Assembly: GCA_000989675.1 (NCBI GenBank) | Contig: LBOT01000003.1 | Location: 1-39,399 of the forward strand | Origin: a candidate division WS6 bacterium GW2011_GWE2_33_157 | GTDB taxonomy: Bacteria > Patescibacteriota > Dojkabacteria > SC72 | Length of the DNA stretch: 39,399 bases | Reading direction: 5' to 3' | In this document: positions 1 through 9,580 of the stretch, one piece after another | Numbering within the stretch: position 1 is the first letter of the stretch | Layout of the letters: each line of letters begins with the position of its first letter | Made by a program: the position numbers and the translations under genes | The notes under the pieces: generated by a model | Database searches by the model: none | The model's input: the letters and a program-made list of their open reading frames with translations, nothing else | What the model was told of the DNA's origin: nothing

Positions 1-150
1 AGATTAACACTTTTTATCAATCCCGCTATTATTAAACAAGCGAAGGCTCAAGCTATTGTTGAAGAGTTAACTCTTACTGCTTTTGTTGAAAAGTCCCTAA
101 TCACATATCTCCCCAAAGAAACAATAATCAAAAAACCAGAAAGTAGGTAA
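1..150 (+). CDS. C-terminal fragment of a ribbon-helix-helix / antitoxin-like protein (truncated by window start)
   Basis: Frame 1 translates to RLTLFINPAIIKQAKAQAIVEELTLTAFVEKSLITYLPKETIIKKPESR*, an RHH-like pattern (xLxINPxIIKxAKxxAIxxxxTLTAxVEKxLxxYLP). Confidence 0.5.
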   Translation, partial: RLTLFINPAIIKQAKAQAIVEELTLTAFVEKSLITYLPKETIIKKPESR

Positions 151-234
151 GGAGTTGGATCCTTACTCTACAGACTTCAAAGGTAAAATTGAAATAACCC
201 AAATTTTAATCTTATTTATAAAGGTATTAAAGAT

Positions 235-627
235 ATGACAGAAATTGTCAAAGAGTCAGTAACGACTCAAAATGAGGGCCAAGAGCAAGCAGTAACTACT
301 GAGATTAAAAGAGAGGCTAGTGGGTTCCAAACGATTGAATATATAATATATTTCTTCTTTGGATTACTAGATATTCTCTTACTATTCCGTCTTCTTTTTA
401 AGTTAACGGGAGCAAGTACTTCAAGTAGTTTTGTAAATCTTATATATGATTCAACTAGAATATTTATCCTCCCATTTGAAGGAATATTTAATAGGGGAGT
501 TAATAATATAGCGGATACAACTTCAATTTTTGAACCTTCAACATTTGTTGCAATCATTATCTATGCAGTTTTGGCTTGGGGTATTGTTAAATTAATAAGA
601 ATATTCTCTGGCGAAAAGCAGGAATAA
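235..627 (+). CDS. YggT family membrane protein
   Basis: 130 aa; hydrophobic YIIYFFFGLLDILLLFRLLFKLTGAS...F...IYDSTRIFILPFEGIF pattern typical of YggT; second C-terminal TM. Confidence 0.75.
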   Translation: MTEIVKESVTTQNEGQEQAVTTEIKREASGFQTIEYIIYFFFGLLDILLLFRLLFKLTGASTSSSFVNLIYDSTRIFILPFEGIFNRGVNNIADTTSIFEPSTFVAIIIYAVLAWGIVKLIRIFSGEKQE

Positions 628-669
628 CTTTGTCTAAAATTTTATTTTTGAAAAGGAAGGAATATTAAT

Positions 670-807
670 ATGGATCTTTTATATATTATCGTAATTGTTT
701 TAGTGATTTTATGGTTAGGAGGTTTTTCTACCAAGATTGGAGGAAACTTTGTTCACATATTACTTGTTATCGCAGCAATTATCTTACTATTCCGTCTTTT
801 AACCTAA
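670..807 (+). CDS. lmo0937-like small membrane protein
   Basis: 45 aa read by eye (below ORF-track cutoff): MDLLYIIVIVLVILWLGGFSTKIGGNFVHILLVIAAIILLFRLLT*; GGxFVHILLVIAxxxLLxRLL pattern. Confidence 0.7.
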   Translation: MDLLYIIVIVLVILWLGGFSTKIGGNFVHILLVIAAIILLFRLLT

Positions 808-845
808 GATAGTAATCTTTAAATTTAAATTAACATAATATTATT

Positions 846-989
846 ATGACTCTTTCATTTACAACTTTAAGTCCTTTGGCATCAATATTATTTGGTATAT
901 TGATACTTGTTTTCCCTAAATTCCTTAATTATCTTGTTGCAGCATATCTTATTATTATTGGTGTTCTTGGGCTTGGCTTAATAACGTAA
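846..989 (+). CDS. DUF3096-like small membrane protein
   Basis: 47 aa read by eye: MTLSFTTLSPLASILFGILILVFPKFLNYLVAAYLIIIGVLGLGLIT*; LxPLAxxxxGILILxxPxxLNYxVAxYLIIxGxLGL pattern. Confidence 0.65.
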   Translation: MTLSFTTLSPLASILFGILILVFPKFLNYLVAAYLIIIGVLGLGLIT

Positions 990-1034
990 TTTAAACAAAA
1001 TTATTGTTAATATCTAAAATATATTCATAATACA

Positions 1035-1259
1035 ATGTTAAGTAATGAAAAAATAGAAATGAAATGTCCATCATGTCAAAGGCCTCTCTCATATACTGTA
1101 GATCAATTACAGAAAGGGCAATCAAAAAAATGTCCTCATTGTGGTAATGAAATTAGATTTGAGGAATCAAACCCTGGTGAAGTAGGGAAGTTAGAAGATA
1201 AGACAAAACAATCTTTAGAAGATATAGAAAAGAAGATTACAATGACAATTAAGGAATAA
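1035..1259 (+). CDS. small zinc-ribbon protein
   Basis: 74 aa with CPSC...CPHC (two CxxC) followed by a charged tail. Confidence 0.6.
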   Translation: MLSNEKIEMKCPSCQRPLSYTVDQLQKGQSKKCPHCGNEIRFEESNPGEVGKLEDKTKQSLEDIEKKITMTIKE

Positions 1260-1263
1260 CATT

Positions 1264-1797
1264 TTAAACATGTTCTATAGTATCTCCATACTTTCCTGTT
1301 TGTGGATCCCTGAATAAAAAAAACTTTGGAGGATGATATGTAGTAATGCTAAATATTGCAACTATCAAAAGTATTAATATTACTGCCAACCATTCTGATA
1401 CAAACATTATTTCACTCTGTATTACAAAATACTCTGCAAATAATCCAAGAATAATAGATATATAGAAGATTAGAATAGTTATGTATAAAGGAACTTTTTT
1501 AAAAATAATTCTCAATGGTTCAAATAATAGAGGAATTGTGATTAGTTCAACTATTAATAAAATTAATAGTGAGTTAAAAATATTAAGATACATAGTATCT
1601 AAATAAAAAGATTGGAATATTACAATCAATATTGTAGGAGCTATTAATAATTTCATATGTTCCCATGTACTCTCATTAACTGCAGAGAAAACATGTAATA
1701 ACACCCCATTTTTTATCCAGCCATGGGTAAAATGTAACAAAGTTCCTAACAATGATATGGCAAAGAAAGACACTATTAATACAGAGATCAAATCCAT
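1264..1797 (-). CDS. DUF6512-like multi-pass membrane protein
   Basis: 177 aa, several TM segments, FSAVNESTWEHMKLL motif. Confidence 0.5.
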   Translation of the reverse strand: MDLISVLIVSFFAISLLGTLLHFTHGWIKNGVLLHVFSAVNESTWEHMKLLIAPTILIVIFQSFYLDTMYLNIFNSLLILLIVELITIPLLFEPLRIIFKKVPLYITILIFYISIILGLFAEYFVIQSEIMFVSEWLAVILILLIVAIFSITTYHPPKFFLFRDPQTGKYGDTIEHV

Positions 1798-1804
1798 ACT
1801 AATA

Positions 1805-2764
1805 TTATATCTTATTAATTAATGGAAAAACACTTGGAATCTGAGCTTGTATCTCTTCGATATTTTTACATTTCATAATAGATTCTCTAATCTCTGCTGC
1901 ACCTTCAAAACCATATATATATGCTCTAAAGAACTTCTTTAGTGAGTTAAAATCCTTCTCATTACCCCAAACAGTTTTAAAAAGTTCTAAATGATAGTTA
2001 AAAAGCTCTAATCTTTCATTCATTGCAATATCTTCTCTTCCAGTAAATATCCAAGGATTACCAATAGCTGCTCTACCAATCATTACACCATCAACACCAT
2101 ACTTGTTTACATATTCGTTAGCCTGAATAAGAGATTTAATATCACCATTACCAAAAATTAATGTACTCTTTCCCATCTCATCTCTTAATTTTACACACTT
2201 TGATATCTCATCCCAATTTGCATTTATTACTCCAGAACCCCTTGCTGTTCTACCATGAACAGTAAGTACATCTAAATCCTGCTCTAACAAAAATTGTATC
2301 CATGAATCAACCCCATACTCCTTCCATCCAAGTCTTGTTTTAACTGAAACAGGTAATCCATCACTACCTTCTTTTACTGCATTAATAATTTCTTTTGATA
2401 ACTCCGTATTATTAATCAACCCAGAACCACACCCTCTTGCTGAAATCTTTTGAACAGAACATCCCATATTTATATCAATTCCATCAAAACCCATATCGCT
2501 AACAATTTGAGAAGCTTTAAAAAAATTCTCAGGATTAATACCCCAAAGTTGAGCTATGATAGGTTTTTCTACAACATCATACTTTAACCTATGAATTACT
2601 TTCTCCTTACCCTTAGAATTAAGACCCTCTACATTGATAAACTCAGTATAGAAGAGATCTGGCTTACCAACTGAACAAATAACTTGTCTAAATACGGAAT
2701 CTGTTACATCTTCCATAGGTGCAAGTGATATTATTGGTTTTTTAATAGACGTATATATACTCAT
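1805..2764 (-). CDS. dusB: tRNA-dihydrouridine synthase
   Basis: 319 aa; LAPMEDVTDSVFRQ, GFDGIDINMGCSVQKI, LTVHGRTARG, FGNGDI, GVMIGRAAIGNPWIF motifs. Confidence 0.92.
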   Translation of the reverse strand: MSIYTSIKKPIISLAPMEDVTDSVFRQVICSVGKPDLFYTEFINVEGLNSKGKEKVIHRLKYDVVEKPIIAQLWGINPENFFKASQIVSDMGFDGIDINMGCSVQKISARGCGSGLINNTELSKEIINAVKEGSDGLPVSVKTRLGWKEYGVDSWIQFLLEQDLDVLTVHGRTARGSGVINANWDEISKCVKLRDEMGKSTLIFGNGDIKSLIQANEYVNKYGVDGVMIGRAAIGNPWIFTGREDIAMNERLELFNYHLELFKTVWGNEKDFNSLKKFFRAYIYGFEGAAEIRESIMKCKNIEEIQAQIPSVFPLINKI

Positions 2765-2880
2765 GGCCCTGATTGTACAACATCAAATAAAATTAATATA
2801 CTTACAACTTATTAAGAATCTCCTTATCTTGAAATAATATTGGATTTACAATAAACTTACTATGTATTATTGCCCTATCT

Positions 2881-3285
2881 ATGGTACAGAAAAATTTTTT
2901 AACAAGTGATGGAAGACAACAGGTTTTAAGTGAGCAGAAAGTAGACAGTAATCTATCAATTGTCATATATTCGGTAAAAGAATTTTTAACCTGGTGGTAT
3001 ATTAGAATGCCTCTTTGGCATCTTAGAATGCTCTCTAGAATAGCTATACTTGTTGATGACAATATGTCTCTTTCCATTGTGCTACGAAATTTCTTCCTTC
3101 CATGGCATAGAGATTTTACTCTAATAGGGTATGTATTTGGAATACTGATAAAGACCATATATATACCAATAGCACTAACTACATATATACTTCTCTGTAC
3201 ACTTTACTTCGTTGTAATATTAATCTGGTTACTACTTCCACCTGCTACTCTGTTTTTAATAATTAGATCAATAATATCGATATAA
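2881..3285 (+). CDS. membrane protein, translationally coupled to the downstream Clp-like ATPase
   Basis: 134 aa with C-terminal TM segments; its TAA overlaps the ATG of the next gene (taATG at 3283-3287). Start uncertain. Confidence 0.6.
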   Translation: MVQKNFLTSDGRQQVLSEQKVDSNLSIVIYSVKEFLTWWYIRMPLWHLRMLSRIAILVDDNMSLSIVLRNFFLPWHRDFTLIGYVFGILIKTIYIPIALTTYILLCTLYFVVILIWLLLPPATLFLIIRSIISI

Positions 3286-5999
3286 TGGCAATAGATTACG
3301 GGTGGCAAAACAGAACAATAATTGGATATCATTCAAAGGATAGTAATACCTTTGGAGTAGTAGGAAAAACATTACCAATGCTTACTAAAGAGTCAGAAGC
3401 ACTCTTCTTAGTTACAAGGGATCAATTCTTCACAATATCGACCCCACAAATATCTAATGTACTTGCTAATTACCTTAAATACAAGAAATACTATGATTCT
3501 GTTAGATTGATAGCAAATGTATTACTCGTACCAGGGTTAATAATTGCTTTCGGATATCTACTAAGACAGATTGGAGTACTGGATAGTATTACGATTGTAA
3601 AAGATTTCATATCAAGTGGTATAGCAGATACACTTTTTGGTTTTTCAATTCTAAGTGTATTAATACTTTGGCATGATTATTACAAAGACAAAAGTCATCC
3701 AGTTAAATTGCCTAAAGCAGAAAAAATCTCTTCAAATGATTTAGAAGAGATAAAGAGCACTGGATTTAAATTTGGAAGATATGCACATCTAGAGGCAATT
3801 AATTACGCTAATGAGTTAACCTCGGAAATAATATGTAGTCATACAATCAATGAAAATTTAAATACCTATTACATATTTAGAGAACTTATTCTTTACCCAG
3901 AGGTACAAGAGATGTTTAAGAGGGCAAATATAACTATCGATGAAGATATATTAGACAAGAATGATGTTAATTCAACAACCCTACCACAATACTCAGCTAC
4001 ATCGATACGAGGCCTTATCATATATGCCCTAAACGAATCCTTACTTACTCTTTCTAGAGAAATAAAACCTATTCATTTGTTACTTGCACTCTTTAATGTA
4101 TTTCCAGTATTAGGAAAGGTCTTACTTTCACAAAATTCCTCAATAGATATTTTAAGAGAAGTTGTAAGATATCAATCATATGAAATAGATAGGAAAAGAA
4201 GGAGTAGTCCATTTAACCCAAATGTTCCTTACTACAAAAGAGGTGGAATTGCTGAAGCTTGGGTATATGGATATACATTCGTACTAAACAAATTTAGCAA
4301 GAACCTAAATGAGGAAGTTGCAGCAGTAGATGATATCTTTGGAGTAGGACATGATGATGAAGTAGAGAATTTAATTTCTGTATTAGGAAAAATCTCCAAC
4401 AGAAATGCCCTCTTAATTGGAGAGGCTGGGGTAGGTAAATCTAGTTTAATATTGGGTATTGCCCAAAGGATAAATAGTGGAGATGTTCCTGATCAGATTA
4501 AAGACAAGAGAATATTACAATTAGATATTAATGGATTAATAGCATACTCTTCAAAGGAGAAGGGTATAGAAGAATTACTTTCAAAGGCTATTGCAGAGTT
4601 AGAGAATGCTGGAGACACAATTCTTTATATTGATGAAATGCAGGAGTTAGTACCAGCAAAAGCACAAGATTCTGGTCACTCACTTGCAGGTATATTACTT
4701 CCATACATATTAAACAGTAAATTCCCAATTATTGGTACAGTAAATTATGCTGATTACAAAAAATATTTCTATAGTACTGAATCACTTAAACAATCCTTTA
4801 CTAATATTGAAATAAGTGAGATATCTGCGGATGATGCACTACAAATACTAGAAACTAAAATCTCAAATCTAGAAGAAAACTATGGTATCTTTATCACCTT
4901 TCCTGCATTAATTAGTGCAGTAGAGTTAGCACAGAGATACAACAAAGAGAAGAAATTACCCAGTAGTGCTGTACAACTAATAGAGTCTGCATGCTCATGG
5001 GCTCAAACTAGTGGTGTACAAATATTAACGGAAGAGCATGTATCTAAGGTTCTTTCAAATCAAAAAGGTATTTCAATTGGTAGTGTTAACGCACAAGAGA
5101 GTACTAAACTAATGAAGTTAGAAGAAATTCTAAAGGAGAGAATCATAGGTCAGGATGATGCTATTAAAGCTGTTGTAGAGGCCCTAAGAAGAGCGCATAC
5201 AGATATTAGGAATCCAAATAGACCAATAGGGTCATTTCTCTTTATGGGTCCTACAGGGGTTGGTAAGACATATCTAGCAAAGGTAGTATCAGAAGAATAT
5301 TTTGGTGAAGAGTCAGATATAATTAGAGTTGATATGTCTGAATATCAAGAGATAAATAGTATTGAGAAATTCTTAGGACAAAGTAATAGTAATATACTTG
5401 GACAAACAGCAATATCTTTAATAGATCGGATAAAGATTAATCCATACACAGTAGTACTCTTTGATGAGATAGAGAAAGCACATCCTCAAATACTTGATCT
5501 TTTCTTACAAATATTAGACGAAGGAAGACTTACAAGTACTTTTGGAGAGGTTGTAGACTTTACACATAGTATAATAATTTGTACTAGTAATATTGGTAGC
5601 TTAATGCTTCTTAACTCACTTCAAGATCCTAAAAACACATGGGAAGAATCAAAAGATAAGGCGTTGATTGAATTAAGACAATCTATCAAACCAGAATTAC
5701 TAAATAGATTTGATAAGATATTGGTATTTCATCCTCACAATATTGATAACCTATCCAGTATTTCAGAAATACTTCTTCAAGAACTAGCTAAGAGATTGAG
5801 AGAGAAGAGTATTAACCTTTCTTGGAATAAGTTAATACCTCAATTAATTGCCAACAAAGCAAATGAACCAGGGTTAGGTGCAAGGCCAATAAAGAGATAC
5901 ATACAAGACCATATAGAGGGTAATTTAGCAAAAGAAATAATTGAGGGACAGATAAGTGCAGGAGAAGAAATTGAAATAAAAGAGGATTGGATAATATAG
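3285..5999 (+). CDS. membrane-anchored Clp/Hsp100 AAA+ ATPase (ClpC-like, divergent)
   Basis: 904 aa; N-terminal hydrophobic segments, then two AAA+ modules (GEAGVGKSSLI/ILYIDEMQEL and GPTGVGKTYLAK/VVLFDEIEKAHP) and a ClpB-type D2-small domain (GLGARPIKRYIQD). Confidence 0.85.
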   Translation: MAIDYGWQNRTIIGYHSKDSNTFGVVGKTLPMLTKESEALFLVTRDQFFTISTPQISNVLANYLKYKKYYDSVRLIANVLLVPGLIIAFGYLLRQIGVLDSITIVKDFISSGIADTLFGFSILSVLILWHDYYKDKSHPVKLPKAEKISSNDLEEIKSTGFKFGRYAHLEAINYANELTSEIICSHTINENLNTYYIFRELILYPEVQEMFKRANITIDEDILDKNDVNSTTLPQYSATSIRGLIIYALNESLLTLSREIKPIHLLLALFNVFPVLGKVLLSQNSSIDILREVVRYQSYEIDRKRRSSPFNPNVPYYKRGGIAEAWVYGYTFVLNKFSKNLNEEVAAVDDIFGVGHDDEVENLISVLGKISNRNALLIGEAGVGKSSLILGIAQRINSGDVPDQIKDKRILQLDINGLIAYSSKEKGIEELLSKAIAELENAGDTILYIDEMQELVPAKAQDSGHSLAGILLPYILNSKFPIIGTVNYADYKKYFYSTESLKQSFTNIEISEISADDALQILETKISNLEENYGIFITFPALISAVELAQRYNKEKKLPSSAVQLIESACSWAQTSGVQILTEEHVSKVLSNQKGISIGSVNAQESTKLMKLEEILKERIIGQDDAIKAVVEALRRAHTDIRNPNRPIGSFLFMGPTGVGKTYLAKVVSEEYFGEESDIIRVDMSEYQEINSIEKFLGQSNSNILGQTAISLIDRIKINPYTVVLFDEIEKAHPQILDLFLQILDEGRLTSTFGEVVDFTHSIIICTSNIGSLMLLNSLQDPKNTWEESKDKALIELRQSIKPELLNRFDKILVFHPHNIDNLSSISEILLQELAKRLREKSINLSWNKLIPQLIANKANEPGLGARPIKRYIQDHIEGNLAKEIIEGQISAGEEIEIKEDWII

Positions 6000-6058
6000 T
6001 TGTTGCAAGAAAGGGAATATTAAAATATAATACAAGGTCTAAAATTGTATAAATAGTT

Positions 6059-6244
6059 ATGGGAGCATTACCAAAAAGAAAAATATCAAAAGGTAGAAAG
6101 AATAGAAGGAGAGCAAATGATTTCCTTTCTAAACCACAATTGTCACTTTGTCCGAAATGTGGAAAGAGTAAAAGACCTCACTTTGTATGTGAATTCTGTG
6201 GTTACTACGGTGATGGTAAAGATTTAAAGAAAAGTAATAAATAA
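6059..6244 (+). CDS. rpmF: 50S ribosomal protein L32
   Basis: 61 aa; MGALPKRKISKGRKNRRRAND...CPKCGKSKRPHFVCEFCGYY. Confidence 0.95.
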   Translation: MGALPKRKISKGRKNRRRANDFLSKPQLSLCPKCGKSKRPHFVCEFCGYYGDGKDLKKSNK

Positions 6245-6261
6245 TAGTAATTCTTTAATAC

Positions 6262-6702
6262 ATGAAGAGAGCTACAGACCCAAGACATCTTTCTCGTGAG
6301 TTAGCATTACAATCTCTGTTTTCTAAAGATTTTGCAAATGGTAATGAAGATGGCTTCATAGATTTCGACGTTAAAGATCTTTCTGTAATTGATGAAATTG
6401 ATTCATATAATGAGGAACTGTACGAAGCTTTAGTTACAGGGGTAAGGGAAAGAAAAGATGAAATAGATTCAATCATCATTAAATTTGCACCTCAATGGCC
6501 AATATCACAAATGAAGTTGGTTGATTTGCAAATACTTAGAATGTCTATATTTGAAGGGTTTGTTGGAAAGGTTACACCTCCAAAGGTAGCAATAGATGAA
6601 GCAATAGAGTTAGCAAAAGAGTTTGGTGGAGATAGTAGTAGTAAGTTCGTTAATGGTGTGCTTGGAGCAATATATGATATAGAAAAACAGAATAATGAAT
6701 AA
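6262..6702 (+). CDS. nusB: transcription antitermination factor NusB
   Basis: 146 aa; [10 protein letters not shown]...[13 protein letters not shown]...[32 protein letters not shown]. Confidence 0.93.
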   Translation: MKRATDPRHLSRELALQSLFSKDFANGNEDGFIDFDVKDLSVIDEIDSYNEELYEALVTGVRERKDEIDSIIIKFAPQWPISQMKLVDLQILRMSIFEGFVGKVTPPKVAIDEAIELAKEFGGDSSSKFVNGVLGAIYDIEKQNNE

Positions 6703-7390
6703 TCTAGAGACTTTTGAAAAAAATATTTCCCTTGAATTTAAAAATAAAGAGCTATTACTTCTTGCTCTTACTCATAGGTCATATCTAAATGAACATAAAG
6801 ATGCTGTTGAGAACAATGAAAGATTAGAATTTCTTGGAGATGCTGTATTAGAATTAATTATCTCTAATTACCTTTTTAAACAGTATCCAGATAGACCAGA
6901 GGGAGATTTAACTAGTTTTAGATCTGCCCTTGTAAGAACTGATAGCTTAGCACAAACAGCAAGGAACTTAGGAGTAGGAAAGTATCTTAGACTTTCAAAG
7001 GGAGAGGAAGATACAGGTGGTAGAGAAAAGGATTACCTTCTTGCAAATACATTTGAGGCAATACTTGGCGCAATATATCTTGATCAAGGATACGATATTA
7101 GTGAAAAATTTGTATACAAGAACCTTGTTCCCAAGTTAGAAGAGATTGTTGCAAATAGATTAGATATTGATAGTAAGACAAAAATACAGGAAGTATCTCA
7201 ATCAGTATATAAGACGACACCAATATATGAGGTAATTGAAGAGAAGGGTCCTGACCATGATAAGATATTTACAGTAGTAGTGAAAATTAATGGTAAGGTA
7301 ATTGGTAAGGGAGTAGGGGGAAGTAAACAAAAGGCAGAGGAGCAAGCAGCTACTGAAGGAATAAAATATATAGAAAAAGAGAGTAATTAG
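6695..7390 (+). CDS. rnc: ribonuclease III
   Basis: 231 aa; [16 protein letters not shown] signature plus C-terminal dsRNA-binding domain; overlaps the nusB 3' end. Confidence 0.95.
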   Translation: MNNLETFEKNISLEFKNKELLLLALTHRSYLNEHKDAVENNERLEFLGDAVLELIISNYLFKQYPDRPEGDLTSFRSALVRTDSLAQTARNLGVGKYLRLSKGEEDTGGREKDYLLANTFEAILGAIYLDQGYDISEKFVYKNLVPKLEEIVANRLDIDSKTKIQEVSQSVYKTTPIYEVIEEKGPDHDKIFTVVVKINGKVIGKGVGGSKQKAEEQAATEGIKYIEKESN

Positions 7391-7429
7391 CTTGAATATT
7401 AAGATATCATCTGTTAAAATAACAACGCT

Positions 7430-7729
7430 ATGTTAAAGATTAGATTAAAAAGAACAGGTAGAAGAGGACAGCCTCACTACAGAATAGTAGTAATGGAAGG
7501 TAAATCTCCTAGAGATGGAGTTAGTATTCAAGAGATTGGTTACTACAATCCAAGAACAAATCCAACTACATTTGAAATAGATAAAGAGGCTGCAACCGAA
7601 TGGTTAAAGAAAGGTGCACAACCTTCAGATACTATTGCTCAATACTTTGTTAAATTAGGTCTTCTTAAATCTCTTAAGAGAGGTTCAAAAAAACCTAATA
7701 TGGTAAAGAAAGTAAGAGAAGAGAAATAG
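7430..7729 (+). CDS. rpsP: 30S ribosomal protein S16
   Basis: 99 aa; MLKIRLKRTGRRGQPHYRIVVME...GYYNPRTNP. Confidence 0.95.
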   Translation: MLKIRLKRTGRRGQPHYRIVVMEGKSPRDGVSIQEIGYYNPRTNPTTFEIDKEAATEWLKKGAQPSDTIAQYFVKLGLLKSLKRGSKKPNMVKKVREEK

Positions 7730-7829
7730 AAATTCCCATATATATATTTTGTAATCCAGTACCATCTGGAATATTTTCTTTACTAAGGGTATAATTTTAC
7801 AGTAGAGATTAAATTGATCATGTTTAAAA

Positions 7830-8138
7830 ATGAAAGAGTTACTAGAGCATATCATCAAGGGTATCGTAAACTATCCAGATGATGTAAGTGTTGAGGAAAG
7901 AGAGAGTGTAGATTTTCCTGGTCTTACTATCCTAACTATCGATGTAAATGAGACAGATAAGGGGGTTATTATTGGTAGAAAGGGAAGAACTATTAATTCT
8001 ATTAGAGATATTATTACAATAAGTGCAATAAGAAATAACAAAAGAGTAAGAGTATTATTAAAAGATGATAGAGTAGAACAGAACACACCAGTTGAGCATA
8101 TAGATACAGATGTTGATATGTTAGAAGACGAAATCTAA
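7830..8138 (+). CDS. KH-domain RNA-binding protein (KhpA/YlqC-like)
   Basis: 102 aa; GVIIGRKGRTINSIRDIITI KH motif, directly downstream of rpsP. Confidence 0.85.
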   Translation: MKELLEHIIKGIVNYPDDVSVEERESVDFPGLTILTIDVNETDKGVIIGRKGRTINSIRDIITISAIRNNKRVRVLLKDDRVEQNTPVEHIDTDVDMLEDEI

Positions 8139-8140
8139 GT

Positions 8141-8168
8141 AAAAAGCGACCTAAGGGTCGCTTTTTTA
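8141..8168. terminator. bidirectional intrinsic terminator between convergent KH and pilO-like genes
   Basis: AAAAAGCGACC-TAA-GGGTCGCTTTTTT perfect stem with T-run on both strands. Confidence 0.88.
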
Positions 8169-8861
8169 TTATATTGTTCCTTCAGCTTTCCTTTTGAATA
8201 TTTCCACTATATCAGCGTACTCCGTATAATTTTGGAATGGAGCATATATATCTGGGTCTTTACCTGTATCAAGTAGATAGTAACCACTTACATTTAATGA
8301 TATATTCCATCTTCCTTCATCGTTAGCGCTTACTTCTACATTTTGTAAACGAATAATGTATGGTGAGACACTCTGTACGTCCTCTAAGAAGGATATTACT
8401 GCGCTATACTCTCCACTATAAACAACAGGTCCGCTAACTCCCGTACCACTTGTAGCACCTCCAGAGGTATCTCCAGCAGATAGCTCAGTTATCTCTAAAC
8501 CTTTCTCAACAGCAAGACCATCTATGTAATAAACAAAATCAGAAACTTTTAATATTCTTGGTATAACCTTTCTAGCAACTACAACATCTTCATTTAAAGT
8601 ATTTTCATCTATACTATCCAACTTCTTATTAAATTCTTTTAATTGACTTATCTTCTCGTCAGTTTCTTTTATCTGATCTAAATACTCAAATGCAGATCTA
8701 AGCATTGGAATAAATACGGCTACTGAGAGAACTATTAAGAGAATACCCGATGATATTGGTATGATTAAATCACTAATACTAAACTTCGTTTTCTTAATCT
8801 TGTTACTTATTACAGCTACCTCTTGTGTCGTACTTTTTGCAGACTTAGTTATTAAACCCAT
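8169..8861 (-). CDS. pilO: PilO-like type IV pilus assembly protein
   Basis: 230 aa; single N-terminal TM, coiled coil, C-terminal alpha/beta domain; in pilMNO order. Confidence 0.72.
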   Translation of the reverse strand: MGLITKSAKSTTQEVAVISNKIKKTKFSISDLIIPISSGILLIVLSVAVFIPMLRSAFEYLDQIKETDEKISQLKEFNKKLDSIDENTLNEDVVVARKVIPRILKVSDFVYYIDGLAVEKGLEITELSAGDTSGGATSGTGVSGPVVYSGEYSAVISFLEDVQSVSPYIIRLQNVEVSANDEGRWNISLNVSGYYLLDTGKDPDIYAPFQNYTEYADIVEIFKRKAEGTI

Positions 8862-8863
8862 AT

Positions 8864-9580
8864 TTATTCGTTAGTAAAATTTTTTATATTTAAAACTCCT
8901 TTGAATGAAAATGTTGCCCCATTTTCACTCTTACTTACAGATTCTAAATTGATTGTATCTATATTCTCATGAACACCAAATAGATACCAAAGCTTAGCAG
9001 TTTGTTCCAAGTTTACAGTACTACCAGAAAGTTCAAATTCTAATGTTTCAGAAATATCTATACTCTTAAATGAAACACTTCCTATTCTTGCACCAATACT
9101 ATTGAAGAATTCAATTATCTTCTTATGAGAGAAGCTATTCTCTTTAACCTCAGAGTAGAGTATAGCCCTATCTACAATAGCGTTATTTGCAACAATCTTA
9201 TCCATTTTAGATTTAACAGTTCCCTCTATTCTTGCTAAATCTGCTTTCTTACTATTCAACTGTGTTTTAGATAGTATATTAAAACCTACAATACCAATTG
9301 CAATAGTTGCTAATGCTATTAAACTAAGTATAGAACCAACATTAAGAGTATTCTTTGTTTTAACAGATACTTTCTCTTCCTCTGTCATTGCAGGGATTAG
9401 GTTCACTCCTTCTTCAACAGGAGTAGCTTTTGGTTGTGCTAATGTGGGCTTACCTGGAATTTTAGGTTGCACAGGTTGAGTACTTACAGCACCACTTACT
9501 GTAGTGCTAGCTTGTACAGGAGGAGTATTCTGAACAACTCCTTCTGTTTTACTTACTGTTTTTTCTTCCATATTATTCAT
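8864..9580 (-). CDS. pilN: PilN-like type IV pilus assembly protein
   Basis: 238 aa; Pro/Thr-rich cytoplasmic N-terminus, one TM, coiled coil; overlaps the pilM 3' end. Confidence 0.72.
   Translation of the reverse strand: MNNMEEKTVSKTEGVVQNTPPVQASTTVSGAVSTQPVQPKIPGKPTLAQPKATPVEEGVNLIPAMTEEEKVSVKTKNTLNVGSILSLIALATIAIGIVGFNILSKTQLNSKKADLARIEGTVKSKMDKIVANNAIVDRAILYSEVKENSFSHKKIIEFFNSIGARIGSVSFKSIDISETLEFELSGSTVNLEQTAKLWYLFGVHENIDTINLESVSKSENGATFSFKGVLNIKNFTNE

Noticed and set aside
2802-3158. Minus-strand ORF opposite the membrane protein
   Set aside because: Antisense shadow of the coupled membrane protein/Clp pair; no recognisable features.
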